A DNA stretch of 64,000 bases from Pedobacter faecalis. Its GTDB lineage: Bacteria > Bacteroidota > Bacteroidia > Sphingobacteriales > Sphingobacteriaceae. This document shows, piece by piece, positions 8,164 through 16,715 of the stretch; the first letter of the stretch is position 1; the number at the start of each line of letters is the position of its first letter. The DNA lies in contig NZ_JARXOW010000001.1 of assembly GCF_030182585.1 (NCBI RefSeq), forward strand, positions 248,001-312,000. The letters run 5' to 3'. The notes beneath the pieces are model-generated. The model was not told where the DNA came from, searched no databases, and saw nothing but the letters and a program-made list of their open reading frames with translations. Made by a program: the position numbers and the translations under genes.

Positions 8164-9332
8164 TTGTCGCTTTCTGGATCTCACTTTTCATCATCTTTTA
8201 TACTTTTTTTGGTTATGGTTTGGTGCTTTACTTTCTTGTGGCGCTGAAACGACTTTTTAAAGCGGGTCGCCGGAAACATTATCCGTTCGAGGCGTTGCCT
8301 TCCTGTACGCTGATCGTAGCTGCGTACAATGAGGAGGCCTTCATCGAGGCTAAGATAGCTAATACCGTGCAGTTAAAATATCCTGCAGGTAAGCTCAACT
8401 TTGTTTTTGTGACGGACGGGTCGACCGACCGTACGCCGGAAATTGTGTCGCGCTATCCTGAAATACAACTTCTGCACAGCCCGGGCAGGTCGGGTAAAAT
8501 AGCTGCTGTGCATCGCGCCATGGACCATGTGAGCACCGAGCTCGTGGTGTTTACCGATGCCAATACCTTTCTTAACACGGACGCTTTGATGTTGTTATGC
8601 CGGCATTATGCGGACCCTAAAGTTGGCGCCGTGGCAGGCGAGAAGCGTGTGCATATCGAGGAATCAGCCGATGCTACTGCAGGTGAGGGCTTCTACTGGA
8701 AATATGAGTCTAAACTTAAGACCTGGGATTCTGAACTATATTCTGTGGTGGGTGCGGCAGGCGAACTTTTCAGCATAAGGCGGGCACTGTACGAGCCTGT
8801 GCCTGTAAATAGTGTTTTGGATGATTTTATGATCTCCATGCAGATCGCAGGCAGAGGATATGTTATTGTTTATGAACCTGAGGCTTATGCTCAGGAGACC
8901 TCTTCTGCTAATGTTGCCGAAGAACTGAAGCGAAAAATACGTATCGCGGCCGGCGGTATACAGTCTATAGTTTGGCTAAAAGCGCTTTTAAACCCCTTCA
9001 AATATCCCTTATTAAGTTTCCAGTACATTAGTCACCGTGTGCTGCGGTGGACGGTTACACCCTTCCTGATGATCCTGGTGTTGCTCCTTAACGTTGCTAT
9101 TGTGGTGTCGGCACCCGGTCAATGCTTGTACACGATTCTCCTCTTCGCTCAGATACTGTTTTACATATCGGCCTGGATGGGGAAGGTACTGGAAGATAAA
9201 AAACTGCGTGTTAAGCTGCTCTTTATCCCGTATTATTTCTGCATGATGAACTACGCCGTTATTGCCGGTATCGGACGATATATCCAAGGCAGCCAGTCGG
9301 TGATCTGGGAAAAAGCAGAGCGCAAACTTTAA
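8160..9332 (+). CDS. Membrane-bound processive-type family 2 glycosyltransferase
   Basis: A 390-residue protein with an N-terminal membrane helix (about 4-27), a GT2 catalytic domain (VAAYNEEAFIEA, VTDGSTDRT, VFTDANTF, LDDFMISMQIAGRGY) and about three C-terminal membrane helices (about 298-372). This plan resembles the IcaA/BcsA-like enzymes that polymerise or extend glycans at the inner membrane. A clear QxxRW motif is missing; KRKIRIAAGG occupies the matching place. It is coupled to the preceding glycosyltransferase by a 4-base overlap. It ends 3 bases from the convergent lipoprotein gene, with no terminator between them. Confidence 0.88.
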   Translation: MIVAFWISLFIIFYTFFGYGLVLYFLVALKRLFKAGRRKHYPFEALPSCTLIVAAYNEEAFIEAKIANTVQLKYPAGKLNFVFVTDGSTDRTPEIVSRYPEIQLLHSPGRSGKIAAVHRAMDHVSTELVVFTDANTFLNTDALMLLCRHYADPKVGAVAGEKRVHIEESADATAGEGFYWKYESKLKTWDSELYSVVGAAGELFSIRRALYEPVPVNSVLDDFMISMQIAGRGYVIVYEPEAYAQETSSANVAEELKRKIRIAAGGIQSIVWLKALLNPFKYPLLSFQYISHRVLRWTVTPFLMILVLLLNVAIVVSAPGQCLYTILLFAQILFYISAWMGKVLEDKKLRVKLLFIPYYFCMMNYAVIAGIGRYIQGSQSVIWEKAERKL

Positions 9333-9335
9333 GGG

Positions 9336-9878
9336 CTACTTCCTTAGTTGCAGATAATAACTTATTCGGGCTTGTCCGTTAAGTGCCTTAGTGGTGGGGC
9401 GTCTTAACTTGCCGGTGATCCGAAGTTGGTGATCCGCCGCATAGTTTTTAAATTCATTTTCCGTTGCAATAATCCGTACGTCGATAGCGGTGCTTTCATT
9501 GTCGGGTACACGTCCGCCTGCAAGAAGCACTGAGGGCTGACCTGCCGCTTCCATCGCAATGCTCATTTCCTCAATATTGGCAAAGTTATTCGTTGCGTCT
9601 CTAGGGGTGTCCGTAAGCGCCAGCTTAAGGGATGTAACTTTCATGCTCACCACGTCGGCCGCCGAAAACTGCTCGCCTTTTTCTTTCACTAGTTCATCGA
9701 GGTTGGCCGATACGGATATGTCCGTAATTTGCGTACCGGCTGTGGTGCTTGATGTGACCGGGATCACGAATGGGATGGCGCCGGTCGCCACCGTGAAGTT
9801 CATGTCTGTTGATTCGTCAATTTTGGTGCAGGAAGCGATAAAAGTGACTAAAAAAGCTGACCAAATTATATTTTTCAT
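9336..9878 (-). CDS. Hypothetical lipoprotein
   Basis: A 180-residue protein with a lipoprotein signal (SAFLVTFIASC, Cys17). The mature part is beta-rich and starts with a Thr/Ser-rich segment (PVTSSTTAGTQITDISVSANLDELV). Nothing in it points to an enzyme. It looks like one of the small periplasm-facing lipoproteins common in Sphingobacteriaceae. It is separated by a 165-bp gap from the next minus-strand gene, so it is probably its own unit. Function unknown. Confidence 0.75.
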   Translation of the reverse strand: MKNIIWSAFLVTFIASCTKIDESTDMNFTVATGAIPFVIPVTSSTTAGTQITDISVSANLDELVKEKGEQFSAADVVSMKVTSLKLALTDTPRDATNNFANIEEMSIAMEAAGQPSVLLAGGRVPDNESTAIDVRIIATENEFKNYAADHQLRITGKLRRPTTKALNGQARISYYLQLRK

Positions 9879-10043
9879 AGGCTTAAAACGCGTTGTTAAT
9901 CAGTGCTATTATTGGTGTATATGTAATCCAAATATTTATCAAAATCGGAGATGCATATCTATTGAGGCTTGAAATTGCCAAATTAAATTTTGTTTAAGAT
10001 ACAACTGCATTGTAAGCTAGACGGTTATGTAGTGTCATTTAAA

Positions 10044-10295
10044 CTAAAACTGGTGACGCTTGTACGTTGCCGTAAAATCGCTTCTCATCTCCTTAAACCT
10101 CGTCACAACAGTAGCTATAAATGCTTCGTCGAGCAGCTCAAAAATTTCATTAACGCCGCCCCCACTCAAGTCAAGTTCTGCGAGTTTATAGCTTTGTTCG
10201 AAGGTGCCCTGCTCAAACTTTACAATGTATTTCTGGTTCATACTGAAGATGGTGATTTTACATTCCGGATGCGGAAGTTCTGCTATTACTCTCAT
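10044..10295 (-). CDS. Small conserved protein of unknown function (83 aa)
   Basis: An 83-residue protein without signal or membrane segment. It begins MRVIAELPHPECKITIFSMN and continues YIVKFEQGTFEQSYK, a pattern of alternating strands followed by a helix (FELLDEAFIATVVTRFKEM). It starts 8 bases after the S46 peptidase stop, so it is probably co-transcribed with the peptidase. I prefer it over the plus-strand frame on the same DNA (9990-10376), which has no sensible domain character. Function unknown. Confidence 0.65.
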   Translation of the reverse strand: MRVIAELPHPECKITIFSMNQKYIVKFEQGTFEQSYKLAELDLSGGGVNEIFELLDEAFIATVVTRFKEMRSDFTATYKRHQF

Positions 10296-10303
10296 GTTTT
10301 CTA

Positions 10304-12463
10304 TTACAGTTTAACGCCCATTTCCCTTACCAGAAAATCAGCCTTGTCAATCTTTGATGCAACCCAAAGTACATAGCGTATGTCGACACCTATGGATCGA
10401 CTGTAACTTTCGTTCCAAGCATAATCATTTATGGTTGCGCCGTAGGCTCTGTCAAAGTTTACGCCAATCAACTCGCCATAAGCGTTCATGATGGGTGAAC
10501 CCGAATTGCCGCCTGTAGTGTCCATGTTGTATAGCAGGGCTACGGGCACATCGTTCAGATCTTTCTTGGCGAAGGGGCCAAAGTCTTTCGCGTCCCACAG
10601 GCTTTTGATCTGTGGCGGGTAGTCGAATTCCGGATTGTCGGTAGCGCCCTTTTCCAGAATGCCGCGTATGGTGGTATAGGGCCGTTGGTAGGTTGCGTCG
10701 GCCGACCAATATCCGCGTACATATCCGTAAGTGAGTCGCAGTGTGCTATTGGCATCAGGGATGAAGTTCTTTTTAAGGAACTTCTCTTTCACGTTTACAT
10801 AATCACCCATCAGTTTGTTTAATAAGCCTTCACGGCGATCCTTCTCGGGTTTGAGTTCGCTTATCTGAACCGATATGTCCTTCTCGAAACGAAGGAGGGC
10901 GTCGTTGTATGCGGTAAGACTTTGCGGCGATTGGAGCAGGGTGCTTAGCACATAGTTTTTGTCGGCCAGCCTGGAGCTACTTAAGGTGGTCTGGGCAAAT
11001 TGATCGGTTGGTCTGGCTACAGACTTCAGTGCATTTACGGGCTGGCCAGAAGGGAAGGCAGCAGCATCGCTGAGCATTCGCTTAAAGATGATTCGGTCTG
11101 CCTCGGGGTCGTAAGCTTCGTAATTGGCCTCCAGGATCTGTTTCAGTCGCGCCAGATTCTGATCGAAGAACGCCTGATGCTGACCGGCAGGGTAAGTCTC
11201 CATGGCCGATTTAAAGTTGTTGATATTACGCGCTACCGAAAGCAGGCTCGTTGAGTTGTAAATCTGTGAAAACCACAGGTCGCGCTGCGCATCACCATTG
11301 ATCAATTTGTACAGGTTGTCAATCTCGGTCATCAGATTTCCGTACCGCGCCTTCATATCGATGTTGCTGTTGATGAATCGGGCCAGGTCGTTATCTTCCT
11401 GCTGTTTCTTAGCTACTAAATCAATTCCCTTCAGGCCCTGAAGTTTGCCGCGATAATTTTTCATGACATTTGCGTTCCGTTTGATTCGGGTGGCGAGTTT
11501 AATTTCTGTCGCTTTATCTTTTTTGCCGACTTCCTCCATGGTCTGGTTCTGGAAGGCATAGAGTTCCGAAACGTATGGTAACACGTATTCCTGCTGGTAG
11601 GCGATGAACTGAGCAGGACGATGACGGAATGTGCGGCCCGGATATCCGAGTATAAAGACAAAGTCTTCTTCATTGGTTCCGTTTGCATTTACTTTCAGAA
11701 ACTTCTTGGGCTTATAAGGAACGTTATTTTTCGAATAGCTGGCTGGCGAGCCGTCGGGCGCAACATACGCGCGCATAAAGGCAAAGTCGCCCGTGTGCCG
11801 GGGCCATACCCAATTGTCGGTTTCACCGCCAAACTCACCGATCTGACGGTGCGGGACATATACCAGGCGAACATCCTGAATCGTCTTGTAACGGAACAGC
11901 ACATACGTTTTTCCAATGAACATCTCCGAGACCTCGGCCTTTATAGAGGGATCCTTCTGTTCCGCTTCCCGGGCAATATTATCCATCGCAGTGTTGATTA
12001 ACTTGAGTCGCGATGCCGGGTCTTCTACCTGGGCAACCGAACCAAGTACGCGATCCGAAACGTCTTCGTAACTCTCTGTTATCCGGCAGGTAAGGCCCTT
12101 TGCCTCAATTTCCTCTGAAGGTGTTTTTGCAACAAAACCATTGGTCAGGTAGTCGTGCTCCGGCGTGCTGGCTTGCTGCACTGCGCTGAACGAACAGTGG
12201 TGGTTGGTAATAATAAGTCCCTGATCGGATACGAACGAGCCTGTGCAGCCGCCGACATTTACCAGTGCATCTACCAGGCTGGTGCCTTTCGGGTTGTATA
12301 TCTCATTCTGACTGATTTTAAGTCCGGCTTTCTTCAGATCAAGTTTATGGATCTCGCTTAGCGGAAACATACCTTCTTCCCAGGGCTTGAAAGCCGTGGC
12401 AAGGACGAGTGACACACTTAAGATGGCGGCCGACAGTAGTACAGTTCGTTTCTTTTTGTTCAT
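10304..12463 (-). CDS. dpp11: S46 family dipeptidyl-peptidase, DPP11-type
   Basis: A 719-residue periplasmic serine exopeptidase that removes dipeptides from peptide N-termini. An N-terminal hydrophobic signal (residues 7-24) is present. The chymotrypsin-like triad is visible: His89 (TNHHC), Asp226 (RHTGDF) and Ser654 (GGNSGSP). Arg672 (NFDR) lies 18 residues after the catalytic serine, the place of Arg673 in Porphyromonas gingivalis DPP11, which dictates preference for Asp/Glu at P1; DPP7 enzymes carry Gly there. Acidic-residue specificity is therefore predicted. In peptide-fermenting relatives these enzymes feed dipeptide uptake; here nutrition from proteins is a reasonable inference. A small conserved gene follows 8 bases later, and a -7 element lies just upstream. 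Confidence 0.92.
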   Translation of the reverse strand: MNKKKRTVLLSAAILSVSLVLATAFKPWEEGMFPLSEIHKLDLKKAGLKISQNEIYNPKGTSLVDALVNVGGCTGSFVSDQGLIITNHHCSFSAVQQASTPEHDYLTNGFVAKTPSEEIEAKGLTCRITESYEDVSDRVLGSVAQVEDPASRLKLINTAMDNIAREAEQKDPSIKAEVSEMFIGKTYVLFRYKTIQDVRLVYVPHRQIGEFGGETDNWVWPRHTGDFAFMRAYVAPDGSPASYSKNNVPYKPKKFLKVNANGTNEEDFVFILGYPGRTFRHRPAQFIAYQQEYVLPYVSELYAFQNQTMEEVGKKDKATEIKLATRIKRNANVMKNYRGKLQGLKGIDLVAKKQQEDNDLARFINSNIDMKARYGNLMTEIDNLYKLINGDAQRDLWFSQIYNSTSLLSVARNINNFKSAMETYPAGQHQAFFDQNLARLKQILEANYEAYDPEADRIIFKRMLSDAAAFPSGQPVNALKSVARPTDQFAQTTLSSSRLADKNYVLSTLLQSPQSLTAYNDALLRFEKDISVQISELKPEKDRREGLLNKLMGDYVNVKEKFLKKNFIPDANSTLRLTYGYVRGYWSADATYQRPYTTIRGILEKGATDNPEFDYPPQIKSLWDAKDFGPFAKKDLNDVPVALLYNMDTTGGNSGSPIMNAYGELIGVNFDRAYGATINDYAWNESYSRSIGVDIRYVLWVASKIDKADFLVREMGVKL

Positions 12464-12485
12464 ATGGATAATGCTGAGTATATGC

Positions 12486-12493
12486 CAAATTTA
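12486..12493 (-). promoter_or_regulatory. Candidate -7 element for the S46 peptidase
   Basis: On the minus strand this reads TAAATTTG, an exact TAnnTTTG match 23 bases before the ATG at 12463. Its upstream region overlaps that of the divergent promoter at 12507-12514. The -33 element is not clear. Confidence 0.45.
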
Positions 12494-12506
12494 GTTATTT
12501 ACTTGC

Positions 12507-12514
12507 TAGATTTG
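12507..12514 (+). promoter_or_regulatory. Candidate -7 element for the msrC-led gene run
   Basis: TAGATTTG matches TAnnTTTG exactly, 16 bases before the ATG at 12531, so the leader would be only about 10 bases. It may drive the collinear run from 12531 to 19638. The -33 element is weak. Confidence 0.45.
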
Positions 12515-12530
12515 CAGGAAAACCAAGTTC

Positions 12531-13007
12531 ATGGCGGAAGATTTACAGATCAATAGCAGCGCTGACAAAGCTGAACAGTATAGAACGCTTATTCCACAGA
12601 TCGCAGCCCTGATCTCTGGCGAAGAAGACCTGATTGCCAACATGGCCAATATAGCTGCCGCGCTTAAGGAGCAGTTCAGATGGTTCTGGGTTGGGTTTTA
12701 CCTCGTGAAGGATGAGGAGCTTGTGTTAGGCCCCTTTCAGGGTCCGGTGGCTTGTACCAGGATACAGAAAGGCAAGGGGGTCTGCGGGGCAGCATGGGAA
12801 AAAGCGGAAACGCTTGTCGTACCTGATGTGGATGAATTTCCGGGTCACATCGCCTGTGCATCGGCCTCAAGGTCGGAGATCGTGGTGCCTGTAATGAAAG
12901 GGATTGAAGTCATAGCCGTATTGGATGTCGACAGTGAATATTTGTCTCATTTTGATGATGTTGATGCAGATTACTTAAAGAAGATTGTCGCATTGATTTA
13001 TGGCTAG
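12531..13007 (+). CDS. msrC: GAF-domain free methionine-(R)-sulfoxide reductase
   Basis: A 158-residue single GAF-domain enzyme that reduces free L-methionine-(R)-sulfoxide, part of oxidative-damage repair in the cytoplasm. The three redox cysteines are present as Cys75 (ACTRI), Cys85 (GVCG) and Cys109 (HIACA). Their spacing of 10 and 24 residues is the same as C84/C94/C118 of the E. coli enzyme. The substrate-pocket motif SRSEIVVP follows. The length is typical. The 3' end overlaps the next gene, an alkyladenine DNA glycosylase, by 8 bases, which places two damage-repair functions in one transcript. Confidence 0.93.
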   Translation: MAEDLQINSSADKAEQYRTLIPQIAALISGEEDLIANMANIAAALKEQFRWFWVGFYLVKDEELVLGPFQGPVACTRIQKGKGVCGAAWEKAETLVVPDVDEFPGHIACASASRSEIVVPVMKGIEVIAVLDVDSEYLSHFDDVDADYLKKIVALIYG

Positions 13008-13605
13008 GCTGCCCTTTTCATTTTACCAGGGAACCGATGTAAACCTGTTAGCGCAGCAGTTATTGGGGAAGGTGTTATATACCCGCCTGGGCGATGACAT
13101 TACCGCCGGGATCATTGTGGAAACCGAAGCCTATAAAGGCGTAGAAGATCGGGCTTCTCATGCTTACGGTGGCAGGCTCACCAATCGAACGCAAACCATG
13201 TATGAGCGTGGCGGCGTCTCTTATGTGTATCTCTGCTATGGGATTCATCATTTATTTAATGTGGTTACGGCACCCGAGGGCGTTCCGCATGCGGTGCTGG
13301 TACGTGGGCTGGAGCCCTTACAGGGACTGGAGCTTATGCTTGCACGGAGAAAAATGCTTGTGTTGAAGCCTAATCTAACTGCGGGCCCTGGGGCATTGGC
13401 GATGGCCATGGGTATCGACCGCTCCCTCAATGCAAAGGATCTGCTAGGCGATGAGATATGGCTGGAAGATCAGGGAGCTTTGCTGACTAAACCAGAGATA
13501 GTTGCCTGCCCAAGGGTGGGTGTCGACTATGCTGGAGAACATGCATTGCTCCCCTGGCGTTATTATATAAAGGGCAACAGGTACGTAAGTAAACCAAATC
13601 GCTGA
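13000..13605 (+). CDS. Alkyladenine DNA glycosylase (AAG/MPG family)
   Basis: A 201-residue DNA-3-methyladenine glycosylase of the eukaryote-like AAG fold, excising alkylated or deaminated purines to start base-excision repair. Active-site residues can be aligned: Glu43 and Tyr45 (VETEAY), His54 (RASHAYGG) and Tyr77 (SYVYLCYG), corresponding to Glu125, Tyr127, His136 and Tyr159 of human AAG. The start ATG overlaps the upstream methionine-sulfoxide reductase. A 58-bp gap follows before the preferred start of kynU. Confidence 0.93.
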   Translation: MARLPFSFYQGTDVNLLAQQLLGKVLYTRLGDDITAGIIVETEAYKGVEDRASHAYGGRLTNRTQTMYERGGVSYVYLCYGIHHLFNVVTAPEGVPHAVLVRGLEPLQGLELMLARRKMLVLKPNLTAGPGALAMAMGIDRSLNAKDLLGDEIWLEDQGALLTKPEIVACPRVGVDYAGEHALLPWRYYIKGNRYVSKPNR

Positions 13606-13663
13606 ATTAGTATTTATCAACATTATGGTTTAATCATTGCCCCTTTTGTCTAAGTTTGGACTG

Positions 13664-14947
13664 ATGAATTTCCAGAATAATTTGGCCTTTGCGCAAGGCC
13701 TTGATCAGGCTGATCCGCTCGCTCGTTTTAGGGAGATGTTTTACTTCCCAAATCAGAATAACGAACCATTTATTTATCTGTGTGGTAATTCTTTAGGTCT
13801 TCAACCTAAATCGGCGCGTGAAGTGCTTGATGTACAGCTTTCCAACTGGCAAAATCTGGCGGTTGAGGGTTGGTTTGAGGGCGAAAGGCCCTGGATGTTT
13901 TATCACAAGGCGCTTAAGGAGTTGATCGCACCAATTGTGGGCGCAAGGATTCAGGAAGTTTGTCCCATGAATACGCTGACGGTGAACCTTCATTTATTGA
14001 TGGTTAGTTTTTACAAGCCCGACGCAAAGCGTTTTAAGATCATTATGGAGGCTGGTGCCTTTCCGTCAGATCAGTATGCCATCGAGAGTCAGGTTCGCTT
14101 CCATGGTTACTATCCTGCGGAGGCGATTATTGAGGTTGCGCCGAAAGCCGGTGCATTTACCTTGGAAATGGCCGATATATTGCAAGCTATAGCCGACAAC
14201 CGTGATGAGCTTGCATTGGTCCTTTTTGGTGGGGTCAACTATTTCACGGGTCAGTGGTACGATATGCCGGCTATCACCAAAGCAGGTCATGAAGCAGGAG
14301 CTGTAGTGGGTTTCGATCTGGCTCACGCAGCGGGCAATGTGCCGCTCGAGCTGCACGACTGGAATGTCGATTTTGCTTGCTGGTGTTCCTACAAATACCA
14401 GAATTCTGGTCCGGGTGGCATAAGCGCCATATTTGTGCACGAAAAGCATTTCGGCGACGAGACGCTGAACCGGTTTGCCGGATGGTGGGGCTACCACGAG
14501 GAACAGCGGTTTAAGATGGAAAAAGGCTTTGTACCAGAGGCTGGCGCCGATGGCTGGCAGGTAAGCTGCACCCAGGTTATGCCGATGGCTTTATATCATG
14601 CTTCTTTACAAATCTTTAAACAGGCTGGCTTTATGAATCCCTTGAGGGAAAAGAGTGAAAAACTTACCGCTTATCTGATGTACCTGATCGCCGAGGTGAA
14701 TACTGCGCTCGGGTATGAACAGTATAAGGTGATTACACCTTCGCAGCCTACCGAAAGGGGTGCGCAGGTGTCCATTATTGCCAAAGAGAACGGTAAGGCG
14801 ATCTTTAATGAGCTTGTCGCCAAACATGTGTTGGGCGACTGGCGCGAACCGAATGTGATTCGTCTGAGTCCCGTACCTTTGTACAATTCATTCGAAGATG
14901 TATTTAAAACAGGAGCGCTGCTTCTGCAAGTTTGTCAATCGAGGTAA
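13664..14947 (+). CDS. kynU: Kynureninase
   Basis: A PLP enzyme that cleaves kynurenine and 3-hydroxykynurenine to (hydroxy)anthranilate and alanine in tryptophan breakdown. I use ATG 13664 rather than the TTG at 13637, because family members start like MNFQNNLAFAQGLDQAD. That gives 427 residues. The motif YLCGNSLGLQPK is near the N-terminus; the PLP lysine is Lys244 in CSYKYQNSGPGG. The C-terminal RGAQVSI and ADGWQVSC blocks agree with the family. No other kynurenine-pathway gene is in the window, so the substrate supply or product use is encoded elsewhere. The bestrophin gene begins 5 bases downstream. Confidence 0.95.
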   Translation: MNFQNNLAFAQGLDQADPLARFREMFYFPNQNNEPFIYLCGNSLGLQPKSAREVLDVQLSNWQNLAVEGWFEGERPWMFYHKALKELIAPIVGARIQEVCPMNTLTVNLHLLMVSFYKPDAKRFKIIMEAGAFPSDQYAIESQVRFHGYYPAEAIIEVAPKAGAFTLEMADILQAIADNRDELALVLFGGVNYFTGQWYDMPAITKAGHEAGAVVGFDLAHAAGNVPLELHDWNVDFACWCSYKYQNSGPGGISAIFVHEKHFGDETLNRFAGWWGYHEEQRFKMEKGFVPEAGADGWQVSCTQVMPMALYHASLQIFKQAGFMNPLREKSEKLTAYLMYLIAEVNTALGYEQYKVITPSQPTERGAQVSIIAKENGKAIFNELVAKHVLGDWREPNVIRLSPVPLYNSFEDVFKTGALLLQVCQSR

Positions 14948-14952
14948 CGCAT

Positions 14953-15813
14953 ATGGTTAATTATAACCCAAAGGATTGGTTCACCTTTATCTTCCATATC
15001 CACAAAGCCGATACGTTCAGGAAACTCTGGCCGCTGATGATAAGTGTGTCAATTTTGTCGGGCCTTATCGCCTTTCTTGAACTTAACTATCTCAAGCTGG
15101 CTGAAACAACCTACGTGAAGAATGTAGGCATGATGCATAATCTGCTTGGCTTTGTGATTTCTATGTTGCTTGTTTTTCGTACCAACACGTCGTACGACAG
15201 GTGGTGGGAAGGACGCCGCATGCTCGGGTCGCTTACCAACGTAAGCCGGAACTTCGCGATTAAAATCAAAGCGTTGAATTTGACGACCGAAGATAGCGTA
15301 TTTTTCAACTATGCTATTCCCAAGTACGCTTTTGCCCTGAAGGAGCATCTCCGCGAAAAGCAGTACTTCGGCAAGAACAGCTTACTTATTGAAGTGGATG
15401 GGGGAAAGCATATTCCAAATCAGGTGGCGTCAAGTATTTCTGCGAAGGTTTTCGAATTACAGCGGTCAGGACAAATCAGCCAGGAACAATTGATTATACT
15501 TAATGGAGATATTCAGCAATTCACAGATATATGTGGTGCCTGCGAGCGAATTAAGAAAACGCCGATCCCGTTTTCGTACAGCGCCTTTATCAAGAAGTTC
15601 ATCTTCATCTACGTCATCACACTGCCTATCGGCTGGGTGTTCAGTCTGGGATATTTCGTTGTGCCTATCGTGCCGTTTATCTTGTATGTGCTGGCGAGTC
15701 TTGAACTTATCGCTGAAGAGATTGAAGATCCCTTCGGCGTAGATGCGAATGATTTGCCGGTCGACGAGATCTGCAACAATATTGAGAAACACGTTGGGGA
15801 GATTCTGAACTGA
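14953..15813 (+). CDS. Bestrophin-family anion channel
   Basis: A 286-residue inner-membrane protein from ATG 14953; a TTG at 14932 inside kynU is an alternative start. Hydrophobic segments near the N-terminus (LWPLMISVSILSGLIAF), the VISMLLVFRTNTSYDRWWEGRRM signature split over about residues 60-85, and the C-terminal pair of helices (FIFIYVITLPIGWVFSLGY) with the acidic ending EEIEDPFGVDANDLP are all hallmark bestrophin features. Bacterial homologues form pentameric chloride or cation channels; selectivity cannot be predicted. It abuts kynU and overlaps the following deacetylase gene by one base (TGATG). Confidence 0.92.
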   Translation: MVNYNPKDWFTFIFHIHKADTFRKLWPLMISVSILSGLIAFLELNYLKLAETTYVKNVGMMHNLLGFVISMLLVFRTNTSYDRWWEGRRMLGSLTNVSRNFAIKIKALNLTTEDSVFFNYAIPKYAFALKEHLREKQYFGKNSLLIEVDGGKHIPNQVASSISAKVFELQRSGQISQEQLIILNGDIQQFTDICGACERIKKTPIPFSYSAFIKKFIFIYVITLPIGWVFSLGYFVVPIVPFILYVLASLELIAEEIEDPFGVDANDLPVDEICNNIEKHVGEILN

Positions 15814-16715
15814 TGATCAAAATAGCCTGGCATCCGGCCTACTCGCATCCGCTTCCGGAGGGCCATCGCTTTCCGATGCTGAAGTATGAGCTTATTCCCG
15901 AACAGTTGCTTCACGAGGGCCTTATTACACCCGAAAATCTCTTTGCCCCGGAGTTGGTTTCTGAAAAGGTGGTTCTTCTGGCGCACGATGCCCAGTATTG
16001 GGCGGAACTGCGGGACCTGACATTGTCGCATCAGGCGCAACGCCGGATAGGCTTTCCGATGACGCGGGAGCTGGTTGATCGTGAACTGAGGATTACGCAG
16101 GGAACGATAGATGCTGCATGTTTTGCTCTGGAACATGGGCTGGCATTTAATGTGGCTGGTGGCACGCATCATGCCGGGAGCAACTGGGGCGAGGGTTTTT
16201 GCTTGCTGAACGACCAGGCTGTAGCGGCCAGCTATTTACTGAATCAGGGTTTGGCTCAACGCATCCTGATCATTGACCTGGATGTCCATCAGGGGAACGG
16301 CACGGCGCAGATATTCTATAACGAGTCGCGGGTATTTACGTTGTCGATGCATGGAGAAAAGAATTTTCCGTTCCGAAAGGAGCGTTCCGATCTGGATATT
16401 GGTTTACCAGACGACTGCGGGGATGAGGAATACCTGAGTAAGCTAGAACGGGCACTTCAGGCTGCTACAGCGCACAAGCCGGATTTTGTGTTTTATCTGT
16501 CGGGCGTCGATGTTCTCGAAACGGATCAATTGGGTAAACTCGCCTTATCAAAAGATGCATGTAAACATAGGGATCAACTTGTATTCGAGTTTTGTAAGCA
16601 AAATGGTTTGCCTGTACAGGTGAGTATGGGAGGTGGATATTCGGCGCACATCCGTGACATTGTCGAGGCGCATTGTAACACCTTCAAAGTGGGATTTGAT
16701 TTACTGGGAGCATGA
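15813..16715 (+). CDS. HDAC-like (class IV type) deacetylase
   Basis: A 300-residue zinc deacetylase of the arginase/HDAC fold. The catalytic His pair lies in GGTHHAGSNWGEGF, the zinc-binding Asp and His in IIDLDVHQGNGTAQ, a second zinc Asp in SGVDVLETDQLG, and the transition-state Tyr in MGGGY. The DLDVHQGNG form resembles HDAC11 (class IV) rather than class I or acetoin-utilisation enzymes. The substrate in bacteria may be acetylpolyamines, acylated proteins or other acyl-amides; nothing here decides. It overlaps bestrophin by 1 base and topB by 4, so it is translated with them. Confidence 0.9.
   Translation: MIKIAWHPAYSHPLPEGHRFPMLKYELIPEQLLHEGLITPENLFAPELVSEKVVLLAHDAQYWAELRDLTLSHQAQRRIGFPMTRELVDRELRITQGTIDAACFALEHGLAFNVAGGTHHAGSNWGEGFCLLNDQAVAASYLLNQGLAQRILIIDLDVHQGNGTAQIFYNESRVFTLSMHGEKNFPFRKERSDLDIGLPDDCGDEEYLSKLERALQAATAHKPDFVFYLSGVDVLETDQLGKLALSKDACKHRDQLVFEFCKQNGLPVQVSMGGGYSAHIRDIVEAHCNTFKVGFDLLGA

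Noticed and set aside
9990..10376. Plus-strand open frame of 128 codons
   Set aside because: Overlaps both the 83-residue minus-strand gene and the end of the S46 peptidase; composition is not protein-like.
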